Shown in pieces: positions 21,942 to 33,329 of a stretch of DNA of 64,000 nt. The notes under the pieces are model-generated. The model was not told the DNA's origin. It did no database searches and saw only the letters and a program-made list of their open reading frames with translations. A program made the translations under genes and the position numbers. The number at the start of each line of letters is the position of its first letter. The first letter of the stretch is position 1. The stretch covers positions 26,670-90,669 of the forward strand of contig NCSJ02000170.1 of assembly GCA_002812745.2 (NCBI GenBank), given 5' to 3'. The DNA comes from Scytalidium lignicola. Lineage: Eukaryota; Ascomycota; Leotiomycetes.

Positions 21942-24900
21942 GCTCAGATTGACGACTCTCAATTCCAAACTCTAGCAGCAAACTTACGACAAAAGGGTTG
22001 GAATAGAAGAATGGAAGTGGTGAAGAAGAATTGAGGGAAATGGACAGGAAGTCTAGAAAACAAGAAAACCAACAGGATCACCTCCCAACGCAACTCGAGT
22101 GATTGCGCACACTACTGGGCGGTTATCACCCTCCTATCCCATCTCTCTGGCGCTTGGCAAGGTGACGTCTAGGGTATCTCATGTTCATTCGACCAATAAT
22201 GACGTCGAGCGCTTTGCGATCCAGCGTCTAAGAGGTGGCTGTGCAACCATCTTCCAGCGGGCCGGGGAGGGGCGAAGACGAGGGGCAATGTGAACCCCGG
22301 CTGTGGCGGTTAGGTGTGGCTGGTGGTAGTTGGGGCGAGTGAATATTTCATTAAGGCAACTATTACTGTGGTAGTTATTCTCCATTGTCCTCCACATCCA
22401 CACCGCCGCTACGAAGTACGACATCTCGATGTAAGGCCAAGCATCTTGCATATAAATCAGTGGGGAGGCTGACGAATGGAACTGCTGCTCATCTCCACTT
22501 CCAGAATTAGATAGAGGAAGAGATGTACAAGATCTCGTTGGACAATCCTTGCACCTACATACCAAGGGTTTAGATACCGTATTTGTACGGACGTACTGTA
22601 GATTTCTTGACTGCGGTACCATACATACGCGGACTACCACATCTGGGAACATAGCTGAGTTACTGTACTAGGAAGGTTGGTTTATTAAACATCAATTTGC
22701 GGCCCTTATTTCTCTCTTCCTTTTTGTGAGTTTGTTTCGGCAATGCTGTTTCCGTGCACATGGCGGAAGGGTTCTCTATGCTGCTGCCATATTCTGTGGG
22801 AGGCTCCGAAGTCGAAACCTTTGTCATCGAAATCATTGGCTTTGCCTGGATTATGTCTCACCTCCACAAGTGCCGTAGGGGATGGGTGTTTCGTATTGCG
22901 ATTATTTTTTTCCTTTTTTCTTCGGCAAGATCTTATGATGCTAGCATTAATAACGGCAAGAAGAGCAAGGGACTAGCCAGCAAAACGGCGGGTAAGCATG
23001 CCAATCGCCGGGTTCCGTGAAGGACCCTCATTATTAAGTTAGCTGGCTTAATTAATAATTAAGCGTTGTTAGACGAATGGAATGGCCTGGACAAGGAGCA
23101 CGAGTACCGCATGGCATATGTTGCCAGGGAACCAAGCAGTCTGTAGAGTCCAAATCCGGATCTGAGGCTGACATTAACTTAACTACTGGTAGTGTTAAGA
23201 ACGGTACAGTAGTAGGCCCACTGATGACAGTTAGGGTAAACTCATCCTAGCTTGTCACTGCTTGTAGTTAGAATGCACTCCATTTGTTAATGCTTAGGGG
23301 GGAGAGAGAGAGAGAGAGAGAGAAGTTAAAAGTCACGAATGGAGGGCTATGTTCGGCCACCTTGCTCCGTACCTCACATCAAAGCCCCTCCGATCGATGT
23401 CGACCCCTTTACCAATGATCATGGGTAAAAATGGGTTGCTGACCATTCAGAAATTGGCAAGCTTTTTTGATGGACAGTAGACGGCCCCATCCAACCCGAG
23501 CTAATTGCCATACAGTACAGTACAGTAGTCAACCTCGTGAGCACTAGACAATTGATCATCCTGGTCTGCCCAAAGTCATTTTTTAGTTCATTGCTTTGAC
23601 CAGCGGGTCGGCAAGATCCATCCCACGGGAATTTATTAGGGGATTACGGTGCGGGCTGGGCGGCCGCTTGCTTGCTCTTTGGGTGCTAAAACAGTCCAGC
23701 AATTATTAGACCGCTGGATAGACTGGATCCGATGGGAGAGAGAAAGAGAGAGAGAGAGCAATAATTCTAATACTTTTCGGCAGATGAACCCTAGAAGGGT
23801 TGTATGATATGTACTGTACGTATGTAGTTAGGAAGATGCAGAAAGGTGCAGACAGGTGAGAGGTAAGGGGAAGAAAGTCGAACCAGGGCCAAGTTGTTCC
23901 CTGGCTGACTTGGGCCGCGTTCTGGAGGCCTCAGGCTGAAATCCGATTTTCCTCCACCACCGCCCGTCTAGCTGAGCTGCTTACTCACCCCGGTCGTTGG
24001 TCGTTTCCGCTCTTTATCCTCGATCACATACAGAGTATACTGCAGTGCACTGCACTTCACTGCACTTGAAGAGATGCAACGAACGTTCAGACCTCCAAAT
24101 AACTAATACGATGCTTCATGTCTCATCACCAAATCGCTGTTGAGCAACACAACAACTAAGCTCCACAGCCACTGAGCCCACACTTCTTCAACACTCCACG
24201 GGTCTCCCGGCCGCGGACAAAGCTTCAGATGCTTTGGATGCTGCGTCTGCTTCTGAGCAAACAACGCCTGTCCGACCGACCACTGACCACGGGATTCCCA
24301 CCGTGACCCGGCCTTGGACTGCCATAATTTCAACTTCAACCACCATCCTGCACCAAGATTCTCCTGCTGCACTGCACAACGCACGACTGCAACCGCAACT
24401 GCAACGACTGCAACAACTGCAACTACTATACAGGAACTTACTGTACTGTGGTAGTACAGCTCCTGTCATCATCGCCCTTCCAGCCAGATCGCGGGCCGCA
24501 ATCGAACTCTCGCTTGCCGCACCTGCCACCTGCCATTCTGCTGCGGCGAAACCCCAACACCCGGCACACACCTGGGTCCCTCGTCCCTCGACCTCAGAAT
24601 TATTGCCGTCCACCCCCAGTACACCACCACCACCACCTTGGTACCAAAACCGCACTCTGTTCCACCTCCTGCGCTCCATCTCGATCCAACCACCACTCTC
24701 TCTGCCCCCCAAGGTGCCAGACAGATCAACTAGCAACCCTCGGCATTTGTTGCGCTGGTTCCTCTCCTCATGGGACGACGCTGATATTATCGCTGCTTCA
24801 ATCGCAAACTGCTAGCTTTCATCCGAATCTCGCCCGTTAAGCTTCCCATCTCTCTCCACTCCACGGCCGGGGTCTGCAACAGGACCCGAAACCGCCACGA

Positions 24901-25244
24901 TTCCCTCCGCTCATTCTCTCGCTGCGATCCTCTCGCCGCCAGATCCAACACTGCGCGCATCCGATCCAGAATTGACTCGACCACCATCGTCGTACATCAA
25001 CATCGCCGGTCCCAATCCCAATCCCAATCTCAATCCCAATCGCGCCGCCGCCGAATCCACGACGTATTCCCAGGCCGAGCCCTCGTATCTCCATCCAAAC
25101 TCACCACAGCTGAATCCACACCGAGCAACTCTCGCCTCCTCAGGAGGCCCCGCTCCCATCGTGTTTGGAGGAGCCGGCGGCGGGACGGATGATGCGAGGG
25201 GAGGAGAGGGGAGAGGTGGGCTGGAGGAGAAGAAGCCGACGAAG
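21942..25244. other. 3.3-kb divergent intergenic region with leader of the next gene
   Basis: Separates the start codons of the senescence-domain gene and a Zn2Cys6 regulator. It contains GA microsatellites near 23305-23324 and 23740-23758, several TACTGTA/TACAGTA motifs (22594, 22662, 23511-23527, 24439) and a CAA/CTG-rich tract at 24385-24425. The last kilobase is GC-rich and open in several frames without ATG starts, as expected of a long leader. Frames at 22185-22652, 22754-23020 and 24238-24815 show no recognisable domains. Confidence 0.5.
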
Positions 25245-25400
25245 ATGGTGCGCTCCAGCATTGCTTGCGCCAGATGTCGACGTAGCAAGGTCAGGTGTAT
25301 GTTCAGTCTGCCGCTTTTCTTTTAATTAAGTTCCCAGTTGCGTTCTCAGGTCCAAATTCAAACTAATAACCCTCATCTGATATGCAGGTATCAATAATGG
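25189..25400 (+). promoter_or_regulatory. Upstream ORF overlapping the start of the Zn2Cys6 gene
   Basis: A tandem ATGATG at 25189 opens a frame different from the main CDS. It runs over the main start codon at 25245, crosses the same splice junction (25296/25388) and ends at TAG/TAA shortly after (GTATCAATAATGGAGTAA), about 41 codons. The predicted peptide is Arg-rich. Ribosomes starting there would miss the main start, so it is a candidate translational repressor. It counts only if transcription starts upstream of 25189. Confidence 0.5.
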
Positions 25401-27939
25401 AGTAAACTCCGTATGCAAGGCTTGTCAGTCCAGTGGTAGGGAATGTACGTACCCTCCATCCGCAGCAGCAACGACTCCAAGGCGCACGGATAATACCGTC
25501 ATCAAGACGGAAGGAGAAGGCGAGGGCAAGAAGAGAGTCAGAGTCAAGACGGAGGATCCAGGCCGCAGCATCGGCCATCGCATCGATGAAGATGTCCTCG
25601 ATCCGAAGATCCTCACCAGGAGCGTCTGGGATGATATATATAAACTTTTCCGGGCTCATTTTTCGGCCGAGATGCCTTTTCTTCACCCACCTACCTTCCG
25701 AAAGCGAATCTTTCAGATCTCGAATCCTCGCGAGGCAGGCCCCCCCGCGCCCATTGATCAAGATGGAAGACTGTTGTTCTTAGGTGTTCTAACCCTGACA
25801 GCTCGCTTTCATCCCGCTCTGGTCGCTCATCACTCTCCCAAAACAGCGTCGGGCTCGAGCAATCCCCAGGCCGCATCGGAATACTACAGTCGCGCTCTAG
25901 CTACCGCTTTTGGTCCATCATGTGAGAACCTTACTCGTCCTACGTTGGAGACTGTCCAGGCACTTTTGATGCTGGGGCTATACGAATGGAGTCAGTCGAG
26001 GGGGTTACAAGCCTGGGTGTATATAGGGATTGCATTGCGATTAGCTCTGTCAATGGGTCTTGCATTCGAGGATGATGCCGATAGAACGTCACCCCGGAAG
26101 GTCCAGGGCCACGCGCCTGATGAAAATTACGCTATTGAGAAAGAATGCCGACGGCGCACGTTTTGGAGTTGTTTTATCATGGACCGCATGCTCTCATCGG
26201 GGAAGTTTCGACCTACCATGATTGATGTGAAGACATTGCGCGTTCGTCTTCCATGCTCCGATGATCAATTCATGTTTGGTGGGAATAGAGTGAAGACAAG
26301 CTTTTTAATCGAGCAGCGTCTAGGCTATGAGTCTTCCAACGATCTTGACAGTGCAGAACTCAATGATGAAGGCGTTGAGAATAGATTTATCCGATTAGTA
26401 GAGATCTTTGGCAGATTCTCCATATACAGCCACGCCGGAGGCAGAAGAACCGAAAAATACCCGCCTTGGGATGAGAGGACCGAGTTCTATCAACTGCGCC
26501 GAGACTTGGAACACTTCCACAGATCACTGCCGTCAAAGTTAACCTACACTCAGGCGAACCTGGCTGCTCACATCGAAATGCCAACCACAGCGGCAACTTA
26601 CGCGTCCTTGCATACCTTATACTTTCTTTGTCTCATAATGCTGCACAGAGAATATATTCCATTCATTCCACTGCGTTGTGATGGTCCACAGGGTCCGTTA
26701 GATGAGCCTACGTTTCCGAAGGACAAATTCGACGTCCCCGAGGGTTTCTGGGAAGTCAGTGCCGAGACGATCTTCAAAGCCGCAAAGGACCTGGTTGATA
26801 TCGTGAGAACTTATCAGGACAGGGGGGCACTCCCAGAATCACCCGTCGTAGGTTTCTGCGTTTGGCAAGCTGCATTCGTCTCGCTGTACGCCGTGCACTT
26901 CTCACATATGGATGTGCATCGACATCTTTGTGATCCAGCGCACGATTTAGATATGGTGGATGGTGATGCACAAAATATGGGATATGCAGCTATAACTGTG
27001 AAACTTCTCAAGGAGTTGGCCCCGAAATCGAGGATGGCAGCTGGGTATCTAAGGATCGTGGGCAAGATGCACCGATATTTCAACGTGGTAAGGAGTGACT
27101 ACCACAATCAGTTCAAGCACAAAGCTCGACCTTGGACCGGTGGCGGTTTGGAGGAGTACAAGACGTTGGAGAGAGAGTTGAAGGAGTTCGGAAGTATTGA
27201 AGGAGGTGGTGATAAAAGCATCCCTTCTGATGCCTCGGATACGGCCGATCCAATTCGGTCGAGAGCTAGTACGAATGAGATTGGGAGTGGCTCCAATAAT
27301 TCAAGTGGAGAGGCAATGCAAGGTGTTGTTGAAGGTGCAACTCCATCTAGGGCTTGGGCTGCGGTCAATAGTACGCAGATGGAAACAACGGATCGTACAA
27401 AATTCGTGGGCCAGAACCATAGCCATACCCAGGGACCGCCTCCAGGAGGGTATGACTATAGTTCGAGTTATCAACTGTCTCCTAGGCAAACACCACCTCA
27501 TCCACCGAGCCTCGTCAGCGGTGGAAGTACCGCAGACTCTCCTTCAGGCCTGAGTTCCCCTTATGGTACCCACCAAATGTTCCACAGCCAGCAAGCTGGT
27601 CAACCGCAACTATCGCACCCACAGTCTAGCGGGTACCCGGCAATGGCTCCGCACACTCAACCACTTCACCATCCAGGTCAACCGGCCATGGCTCCGCCAC
27701 AGGGAACTCTTGTAGCAGTGCCGCCTGACTTCTTCCCTCCAAATAACAACCAGAACGTACAAGGGAAGGAGGAAATGTATTGGTGCCAGCAAGAATCCAT
27801 AAATTACAACTCTAACTTGGATAATATGGCGCAGATGCCAGTTGATATGGATACCTGGCCTCAGGGGGAGTGGAGCGGTGATAACCCGAATTTCTTACAG
27901 GTTATCGCGAGCAGTCCTAAGTTCGCTTTCGCGAATTAG
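25245..27939 (+). CDS. Zn2Cys6 transcription factor with fungal-specific TF domain
   Basis: Nuclear regulator; target genes unknown. Two exons, 25245-25296 and 25388-27939, give 867 residues. The GTATGT donor follows the first base of a Cys codon, so splicing builds the binuclear cluster CARCRRSKVRC...VCKACQSSGREC near residues 8-34. The middle carries the fungal-trans domain: EMPFLHPPTFRKRIFQ, ALLMLGLYEWSQSRGLQAWV, ECRRRTFWSCFIMDRMLSSGK and LPCSDDQFMFGG. The C-terminal third is Pro/Gln/Ser-rich and probably activating. The start MVRSSIACARC fits family members with the cluster at the extreme N terminus; an open frame continues upstream but has no ATG before a stop at 24813. Confidence 0.85.
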
Positions 27940-28915
27940 TCTAAACTTGGTGGTATGTGAATAGCTCCNTTTTTTTTGGAACATATGCGGCATATGGAAT
28001 ACATGAATAAATAGGGAATGAAAACTAGGGAATTTTTGGGGCTACACAGGGCTTTATTTCTTGACGACGAGCTCCTTGATACGTACACTCGTTTGGAATA
28101 AAACAAAAAGGCTCATGGAATCCTTATTCCGCAATACTTTGATCATTTCTGGGATTTCCACTCTTGGGAGCAAAAACGGAGTTTAACACGAGTTATCCAT
28201 TAGTAAAACGGCGTCTCTCCTTTCTATCTCTATCTCGCTCGCGTTTTATGGAAGATTTATGGGTCAGTGGTTTGGGCGAACCTACGGGTTTTTGCAAAGC
28301 TCTTTTGGACGGATGTGATACCAACTGTCTATTTCACTGTAGCAATTGTTAATGTTTATGTATGCATGCGATTATATTCTCATATCTTCAGTATTTGCGG
28401 TTGGCGTGTTTATTGATTGATCTTCCTATCTTATGTCATCATCCATATGATTTAGAGGCTGCATCTGAATAGTATAGCTATCTATCTGATGCAGAAATGA
28501 AAGCAAAGTTCTGCAGATGCCTTTTANTTTTTTTATTTTTTTTATTCGACCGTTTGCAGCTCTGCTTTTGAATTCTTTAATTAGCGTACGTCTTTGTGCT
28601 TCACTCGACCTTTTGATTGCCTGTGGCTTGCTTCTCAACGATATGTAAAAGCAGATAAAAGGCCATAGGATCTTCAGTCCCTAAGATTTAATGACTCTAT
28701 TATCGCCTCATCTGCTCTTTCCTTCTTTTTTTCCCTTGGATAGACGTGACATGATGGGTTACCTCTACTTCAGTTAGATATGAAGGCTTGAATTAAATGA
28801 TAATTTTCCTTGACCGACCTAGAGACGGGATCATTCTGATAGCCTCCAAAAGAATTTCTTTTTTTCTCGCAGGTATAATTCCTATAGCCTCGGTATAGCA
28901 AGAGAGGACGTAAAT
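27940..28915. other. Spacer between convergent regulators
   Basis: About 975 bp, AT-rich, with Ns at 27969 and 28528 beside T runs. Nothing recognisable. Confidence 0.4.
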
Positions 28916-30685
28916 TCAAGTCAAGTCCAATTCTCCACATAAATAATCCCATTCGCCAGCTTCATTCCGCCTCCTAGCCCAAACTTTTCCCGTCATATCC
29001 AAATTAAAATCAAAAGTGACATCGTGAAGCCGCTTTGGTCCACTCACAAACCTATCAGTACATCCATCCTCTTCCATATTACATACCCATTCAGCAACTT
29101 TCGCAACCGTCCTTCCGGTATAGATCCCTTCTTCGCTACCGATCCTCTTCATGAGGTCAATAGCCCTTCTTCGCAACGATGGATCCCGACACTTGCACGC
29201 GACAAAGTACAACGGTCGATTCATGACGATGAAAGGGGTGAAGCAAGGCCCTCTCGACTCGAGGAGATACATTTCGCCACTATCAATGACCTCAGCGGTC
29301 AAGGCGAGCATATCCCCGAAAAGGTCAAGATATTGATCGAAGATGAGCTGGTCGTGGAAGAAGTGCGTCGAGATGTAGATACGGACAAGGAGGTGTTGTA
29401 TCTTAAGTACGCTGGCCATGGAGTTAATTTTTCTTCCAGCGGATTCTTCGTCTGAGATGAAAGAGGTGAATTTTTGGTTCCAGGTGCGGAGTGTGGTTTG
29501 GAGTTGCAGAAGCTCTGTTAGGACTGCACTTGGGGGTGGGCGTTCGGGGAGGGTTTTTAGCTCTTCGTGGCCGTATCGACGGAGGAAGAGCATTACAACC
29601 TTGACGACGTCGTTGAAATCAAGTATAGCCTCGTAGACATTGGGGAAATGAGGTCGGATGCTGGATAATGGCGTGTGAGACGTACTGACTAGTCCACAGA
29701 AGGATAGGCCTTGGAAGCTGAGAAGGGAAAAAGTGCTGACCAGTTCGTCGAAGCCATCAGAGCCTGAACCAAACTGGGTTGTGGAGGGGAGCGCTTTTAG
29801 TAGTGACTCTCCGTTCTTTATGTGTAATACGGCGATCTGGTCGCGGCCTTGGAGGATTTCGATGGAGAGGAAGAGAAGACATGCGAGAACTGCGAGGCGG
29901 AGATCTCCTCCATTTATTTGGAGTCTCTCACGAAGGATCCGAATCGCAGTGTTATACTGCTTTAGACTAAACTCCACTGAGCTACCGTCTCCTGCATGTG
30001 TCTGGGACGGTTGATTGGCCAGTGTTTGAGAACGGTACAAAGATGAAATGGCCAGGACTGCATGAAAGATACAGGTTTCGGTATGGGAGGCTTGGAGAAT
30101 CACTTGACTCCAGAGAAAGGTACTGCAGCACACTGAGAAATCCCGGATGCAACGAGTTCGGAAAAAGTCGAAATGTTGGAATTCCTGGTGGCTTAGTGGA
30201 CCTAATCCCGATGGAGGGGCGATTAATTCAAATGGACTTGCAGGAGATTTTGAAGCAAGAAGAAGGTTCCTGGGATTAGATGTGGTAGTAGGTGGTGTTG
30301 AAGAGTTGTTGTTGTCTCCTTTTGAAGCTCTGGTTGGCTCAATCGTAAGGAAGTCACAGATATATCCAGTGGAGGCGCAACGCAAGCAGGCCGGCCTTGT
30401 CTCGTCACATTTCTTCCGCCGGACTCTAAAATAACGTTAGTTTCGCCATGTCTAATTCGTCAAGGCGTAATCTCCTCTCTGCACCTCGAGATATCGGCAC
30501 CAGGGAAAACCATTCAGATGGTTTCAACCTTGAGCCAATATGCAGATTTTGTAGATTTACTTATGGTAAAATCCATAAAAGGGCTAGGTTCATGATTATA
30601 ACACTTACTTGCAGGTTGAACATCCGTGTCTCACATTTTGGCCTCTCTTGCGTGTCTTTCTGATATTAGGCTTCTCTAGCTGCAT
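28916..30685 (-). CDS. Zn2Cys6 transcription factor with fungal-specific TF domain (second, unrelated)
   Basis: Exon 1 is 30685-30609, exon 2 is 30425-28916, separated by an unusually long 183-nt intron (GTAAGT...TTTTAG), giving 528 residues. Splicing in a Lys codon builds the cluster: RHGCSTCKVRRKKCDETRP, then ACLRC and GYICDF. The cysteine spacing is CX2CX6CX6CX2CX6C. The start MQLEKPNIRKTRKRGQ places a basic stretch before the cluster. The rest is the helical fungal-TF-motif-2 type: FDFFRTRCIRDFS, ETCIFHAVLAISSLYRS, LSIEILQGRDQIAVLHI and LLVRIYISTHFFHDQ. Such proteins often regulate metabolic or secondary-metabolite genes, but none lies next to it, so targets are unknown. Confidence 0.85.
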
Positions 30686-31565
30686 TTCTTCTTTTTATAT
30701 CAAAACGGTCTCATGCACTCTTGATCACTTTTATCTCTCTGGAGCAAAAGGAAACGATCGCACATCTCATATAACATTGTTCCCCAAGAAGTTTTTAAGT
30801 ATTCTGTAAGCACTGCCATTCGTATGTCTACAGAGGTTCCAGAAGAATGAAGACGCGTCCTGACGGGGCATCCTCATTGGCTCGAGCGTAAAGCAATGAC
30901 TTGTCTAGCCGTCTTCGGACATATTTCACCGGATCTAACCATCCATTTCTCCATATCGTAAGCTACAAGATATAAGCTTATTTTCCCGTAATAGCCTTTA
31001 ACGCCATGATGCTGACTCGTCGTATCCTTACCATTTACTCTTTCGAGACTACGGTACAACTAGGAGCTGTTTAGGCAGCATCTTAAGACTACTTGTAATT
31101 GCCACTTGTCTCGTTCTCAAACGGGAACAGTAAGGGAATGCAATTGGCAAATTAGAAGTTAAAGAATGAGGATAGTACTGAAAGAATGAGGATGACATGG
31201 CTATGGGATAGTAGGACAGACTTCTATGAGAAGACTGATCTTTAATAGGAATAGGAACTTTTGAAGGTCGGGCTACGCTATATGATAATGAGAGTGCTGT
31301 ACAATTGTAGATGTCCTCGACACCCGAGGCCAAGGACAAAGATGAAATTGATAAAACGATTAAAGATGAGGCATTTTCAAATTGCTCGTGTTTCTAATAG
31401 AGATCACCTTCTCTGAACCATGGAGGACAATACGTCTGCGCCTTCCCCCCCACAACTCGCTTGCCGCTTCAATCTTCGCTCTAAAACACTCAACAAAAGA
31501 GAACCTAAAAGGAATAAGAAAAAAATAAAGCGGGACAAAAGAGGACAAAAGATGACAAAAGTCCN
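30686..31565. other. Upstream flank of the second regulator
   Basis: 880 bp between the regulator start and the tRNA-like gene. Short frames without recognisable domains; an N at 31565 before an A run. Confidence 0.4.
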
Positions 31566-31571
31566 AAAAAA
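31566..31571 (-). terminator. RNA polymerase III terminator of the tRNA-like gene
   Basis: On the minus strand the tRNA 3' end is followed by CGTAAAA and then six T residues, the usual Pol III stop. The neighbouring N leaves the exact T count uncertain. Confidence 0.6.
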
Positions 31572-31578
31572 TTTTACG

Positions 31579-31725
31579 CGAGCACCATGGGACTCGAACT
31601 GAACCAATCGTTAGCCATTCACTCTAAATAAAACCATAGTGGTAATAAGCTTACCCCACAACCTCAGTCTTACTTGTCAAGAGACAAAGTAGGAGGACCG
31701 CGCGCTACCATTGCGCCAAGCACCC
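31579..31725 (-). tRNA. tRNA-Arg(CCU)-like gene with two intervening sequences
   Basis: The minus strand folds as a tRNA once two segments are removed. D arm: GCGC-AATGGTA-GCGC, perfect. Anticodon stem CGGTC/GACTG (one G-U pair), loop CT-CCT-A, anticodon at 31693-31691. Intron 1, 31689-31671 (19 nt), is at the canonical 37/38 position and forms its own hairpin. Intron 2, 31654-31599 (56 nt), starts GTAAGC, has GCTAAC near its end and stops at CAG. Removing it joins GTGGG to TTCGAGT-CCCAT, a fully paired T stem with a standard T loop. The spliced length is 72. The acceptor stem GGGTGCT/GGTGCTC pairs at every position but with four G-U pairs, which is weak. A degenerate copy is the alternative. 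Confidence 0.65.
31599..31654 (-). other. Spliceosome-like intron inside the tRNA T arm
   Basis: 56 nt with donor GTAAGC, branch box GCTAAC about 12 nt before the 3' end, and acceptor CAG: every feature of a short mRNA-type intron in this genome. It sits between tRNA positions 53 and 54. Box B of the internal promoter (GTTCGAGTCC) is kept in the genomic DNA because the intron ends in G. Confidence 0.6.
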
Positions 31726-32326
31726 AGTTTGGAGTCCGCGTTTGAAGCGTGGACTTTGGCGTCACTTGCCGTTGCGAGGCTTATTTAGGTTTATAAAATG
31801 AAAGGTGAATGAAGATTAATAGCTGCCATGCGAGAATGCTCAAAAATGCCAATCAAACGCCAAACTTGTAGAAAGGAGTAAGATGCCTAGAAATAACCGG
31901 ATTAAATGTTTTTGATACGTATTGTTTTTGTTATTCTGTTATTTTCAAGAGTTTGGTATATATTCATACATATTCATTTTGAGGGGTATATAGTCATCAG
32001 GTATGGCAACATATAAAATCCCCGAAGAGATGACGCTCTTCTTGATTCCAAGATCTCACCACCGTGGATTGAAAACCTCAGCCTCAATGCCGCATGCTTA
32101 TCCATAGTCAGTTTTCCACTTGGCTTGATTGTCTCGTAAGATCATCCCTGTCCCTCCTCCTATTAATCTCGCGATGCGACTCCTATGCCCTTAGGATGCT
32201 TTCTATTAGGCAGTTCCCTTAGTCGTGGAATAGGTTATTACCACCTATCCAAACCCTGAGAGGACCTCTACCGCCGTCACGGTTCGTTCTTTCCCCCTAT
32301 ATTTCAATTCTCCATCAATCAGTTAA
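31726..32326. other. Spacer between the tRNA-like gene and the PPTase 3' end
   Basis: 600 bp, AT-rich. No gene or repeat recognised. Confidence 0.4.
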
Positions 32327-33329
32327 TTATCTCCACGGATGTGCTCCCCTCGGCACTCTCCTCGTATACAAGCCATCTTTAAGCGTCCTAAACTTCTTGA
32401 TCCAAACATCTTCATCCAGCGGTACAGGAGGAGACCTCATCTCAACCTTTCTGATCGGCACTTTAACTTGCGGTTCTGACACTGCATCTGATCGTGGCCA
32501 TGATTGAGAATAGATATCTTCAGTAACACCAATCGGTCTCTCGCAAGCCATGCACACCGCCGTGGCATAGTCCTCATCATGACTGATACTGAGCGGGACG
32601 ATCTGCGGATCCTCAGACCAACCTCTTCCTTCCCGCTTGATGAGCACGAGTGGAGCGCGCGACATGCCAGAAGGTGCAGACTGTTTCCTGATAGCGATAT
32701 CTTGATATGTCAATCTCCTCACGGTATGGGCTTTGATAGCCGCTTCCTTGGCGGCAAATCTACAAGGACAAAAAAAAAGGAGGTCAGATATAAAATCTTG
32801 CAATTGTGAAAAAAAGAGGGGACGCAACATACCTTCCAGCCAAGAAATTCGCAACAACCTTCACCCTCTTCTTCACGACCTTCTCCTCCTCTCCAAGACT
32901 CCTCATCAACGTCTTCAAAACATCCTCACTCCCAACCCTCTTAATAGTCCCATTATCATTATCATCCTTTCCCGTTTCCTTTTCATTTCCCTTTACCGTC
33001 GCTTCTGCATCACCACCATTCTTCTCCTCATCGAAATCCTCCACCCCAAACTTCCACTTCCCCTTCCCCTTCGCCAAAACCCCCAACTCCTGCCCCCGTT
33101 TCAAAATCAGCGCTCTCCGTTGCGACAGCCCCGCCAGATCGTTTAGCGCGCCATCAATCTGCTTTCGACTCTCCTCGTACTCCTCCTCGGTGAGCAGTTT
33201 GCGAATGAAGCGGTGCGCGATCTTCCTGTTCTTGTAGTTGTTGCTGCTGGTGAGGATGGAGAAGATGCGAGGGATGTGGCAGATATCGGTGCCGATTGTG
33301 AAGGGGAGCGGGAAAGGGATTGGTGGCAT
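32327..33329 (-). CDS. pptB: AcpS-type 4'-phosphopantetheinyl transferase (probably mitochondrial)
   Basis: Transfers phosphopantetheine from CoA to a serine of acyl carrier protein; fungal AcpS-type enzymes (Ppt2/PptB) serve mitochondrial ACP. Exons are 33329-32833 and 32759-32327, phase-matched across a 73-nt intron (GTATGT...TTGTAG), giving 309 residues. The Mg-binding motif GTDICHIPRI lies at about residues 13-22, and the second motif RFAAKEAAIKAH is created by the splice near residue 166. IVPLSISHDEDYATAVCMA is the following strand. A charged, low-complexity insert (about residues 95-140) makes it longer than bacterial AcpS. The ATG before PPIPFPLPF is preferred; an upstream frame to 33416 is Asn/Ser and Lys/Glu low complexity. 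Sfp-type NpgA is excluded by architecture. Confidence 0.87.

Noticed and set aside
22185..22652. 155-residue minus-strand open frame
   Set aside because: No recognisable domain, mixed composition, and it lies in the divergent promoter region with many overlapping frames of similar quality.
24234..24815. 193-residue plus-strand open frame upstream of the Zn2Cys6 gene
   Set aside because: It begins at TTG, not ATG, is Pro/Ser/Thr low complexity, and both strands are open here because of GC richness; more likely leader.
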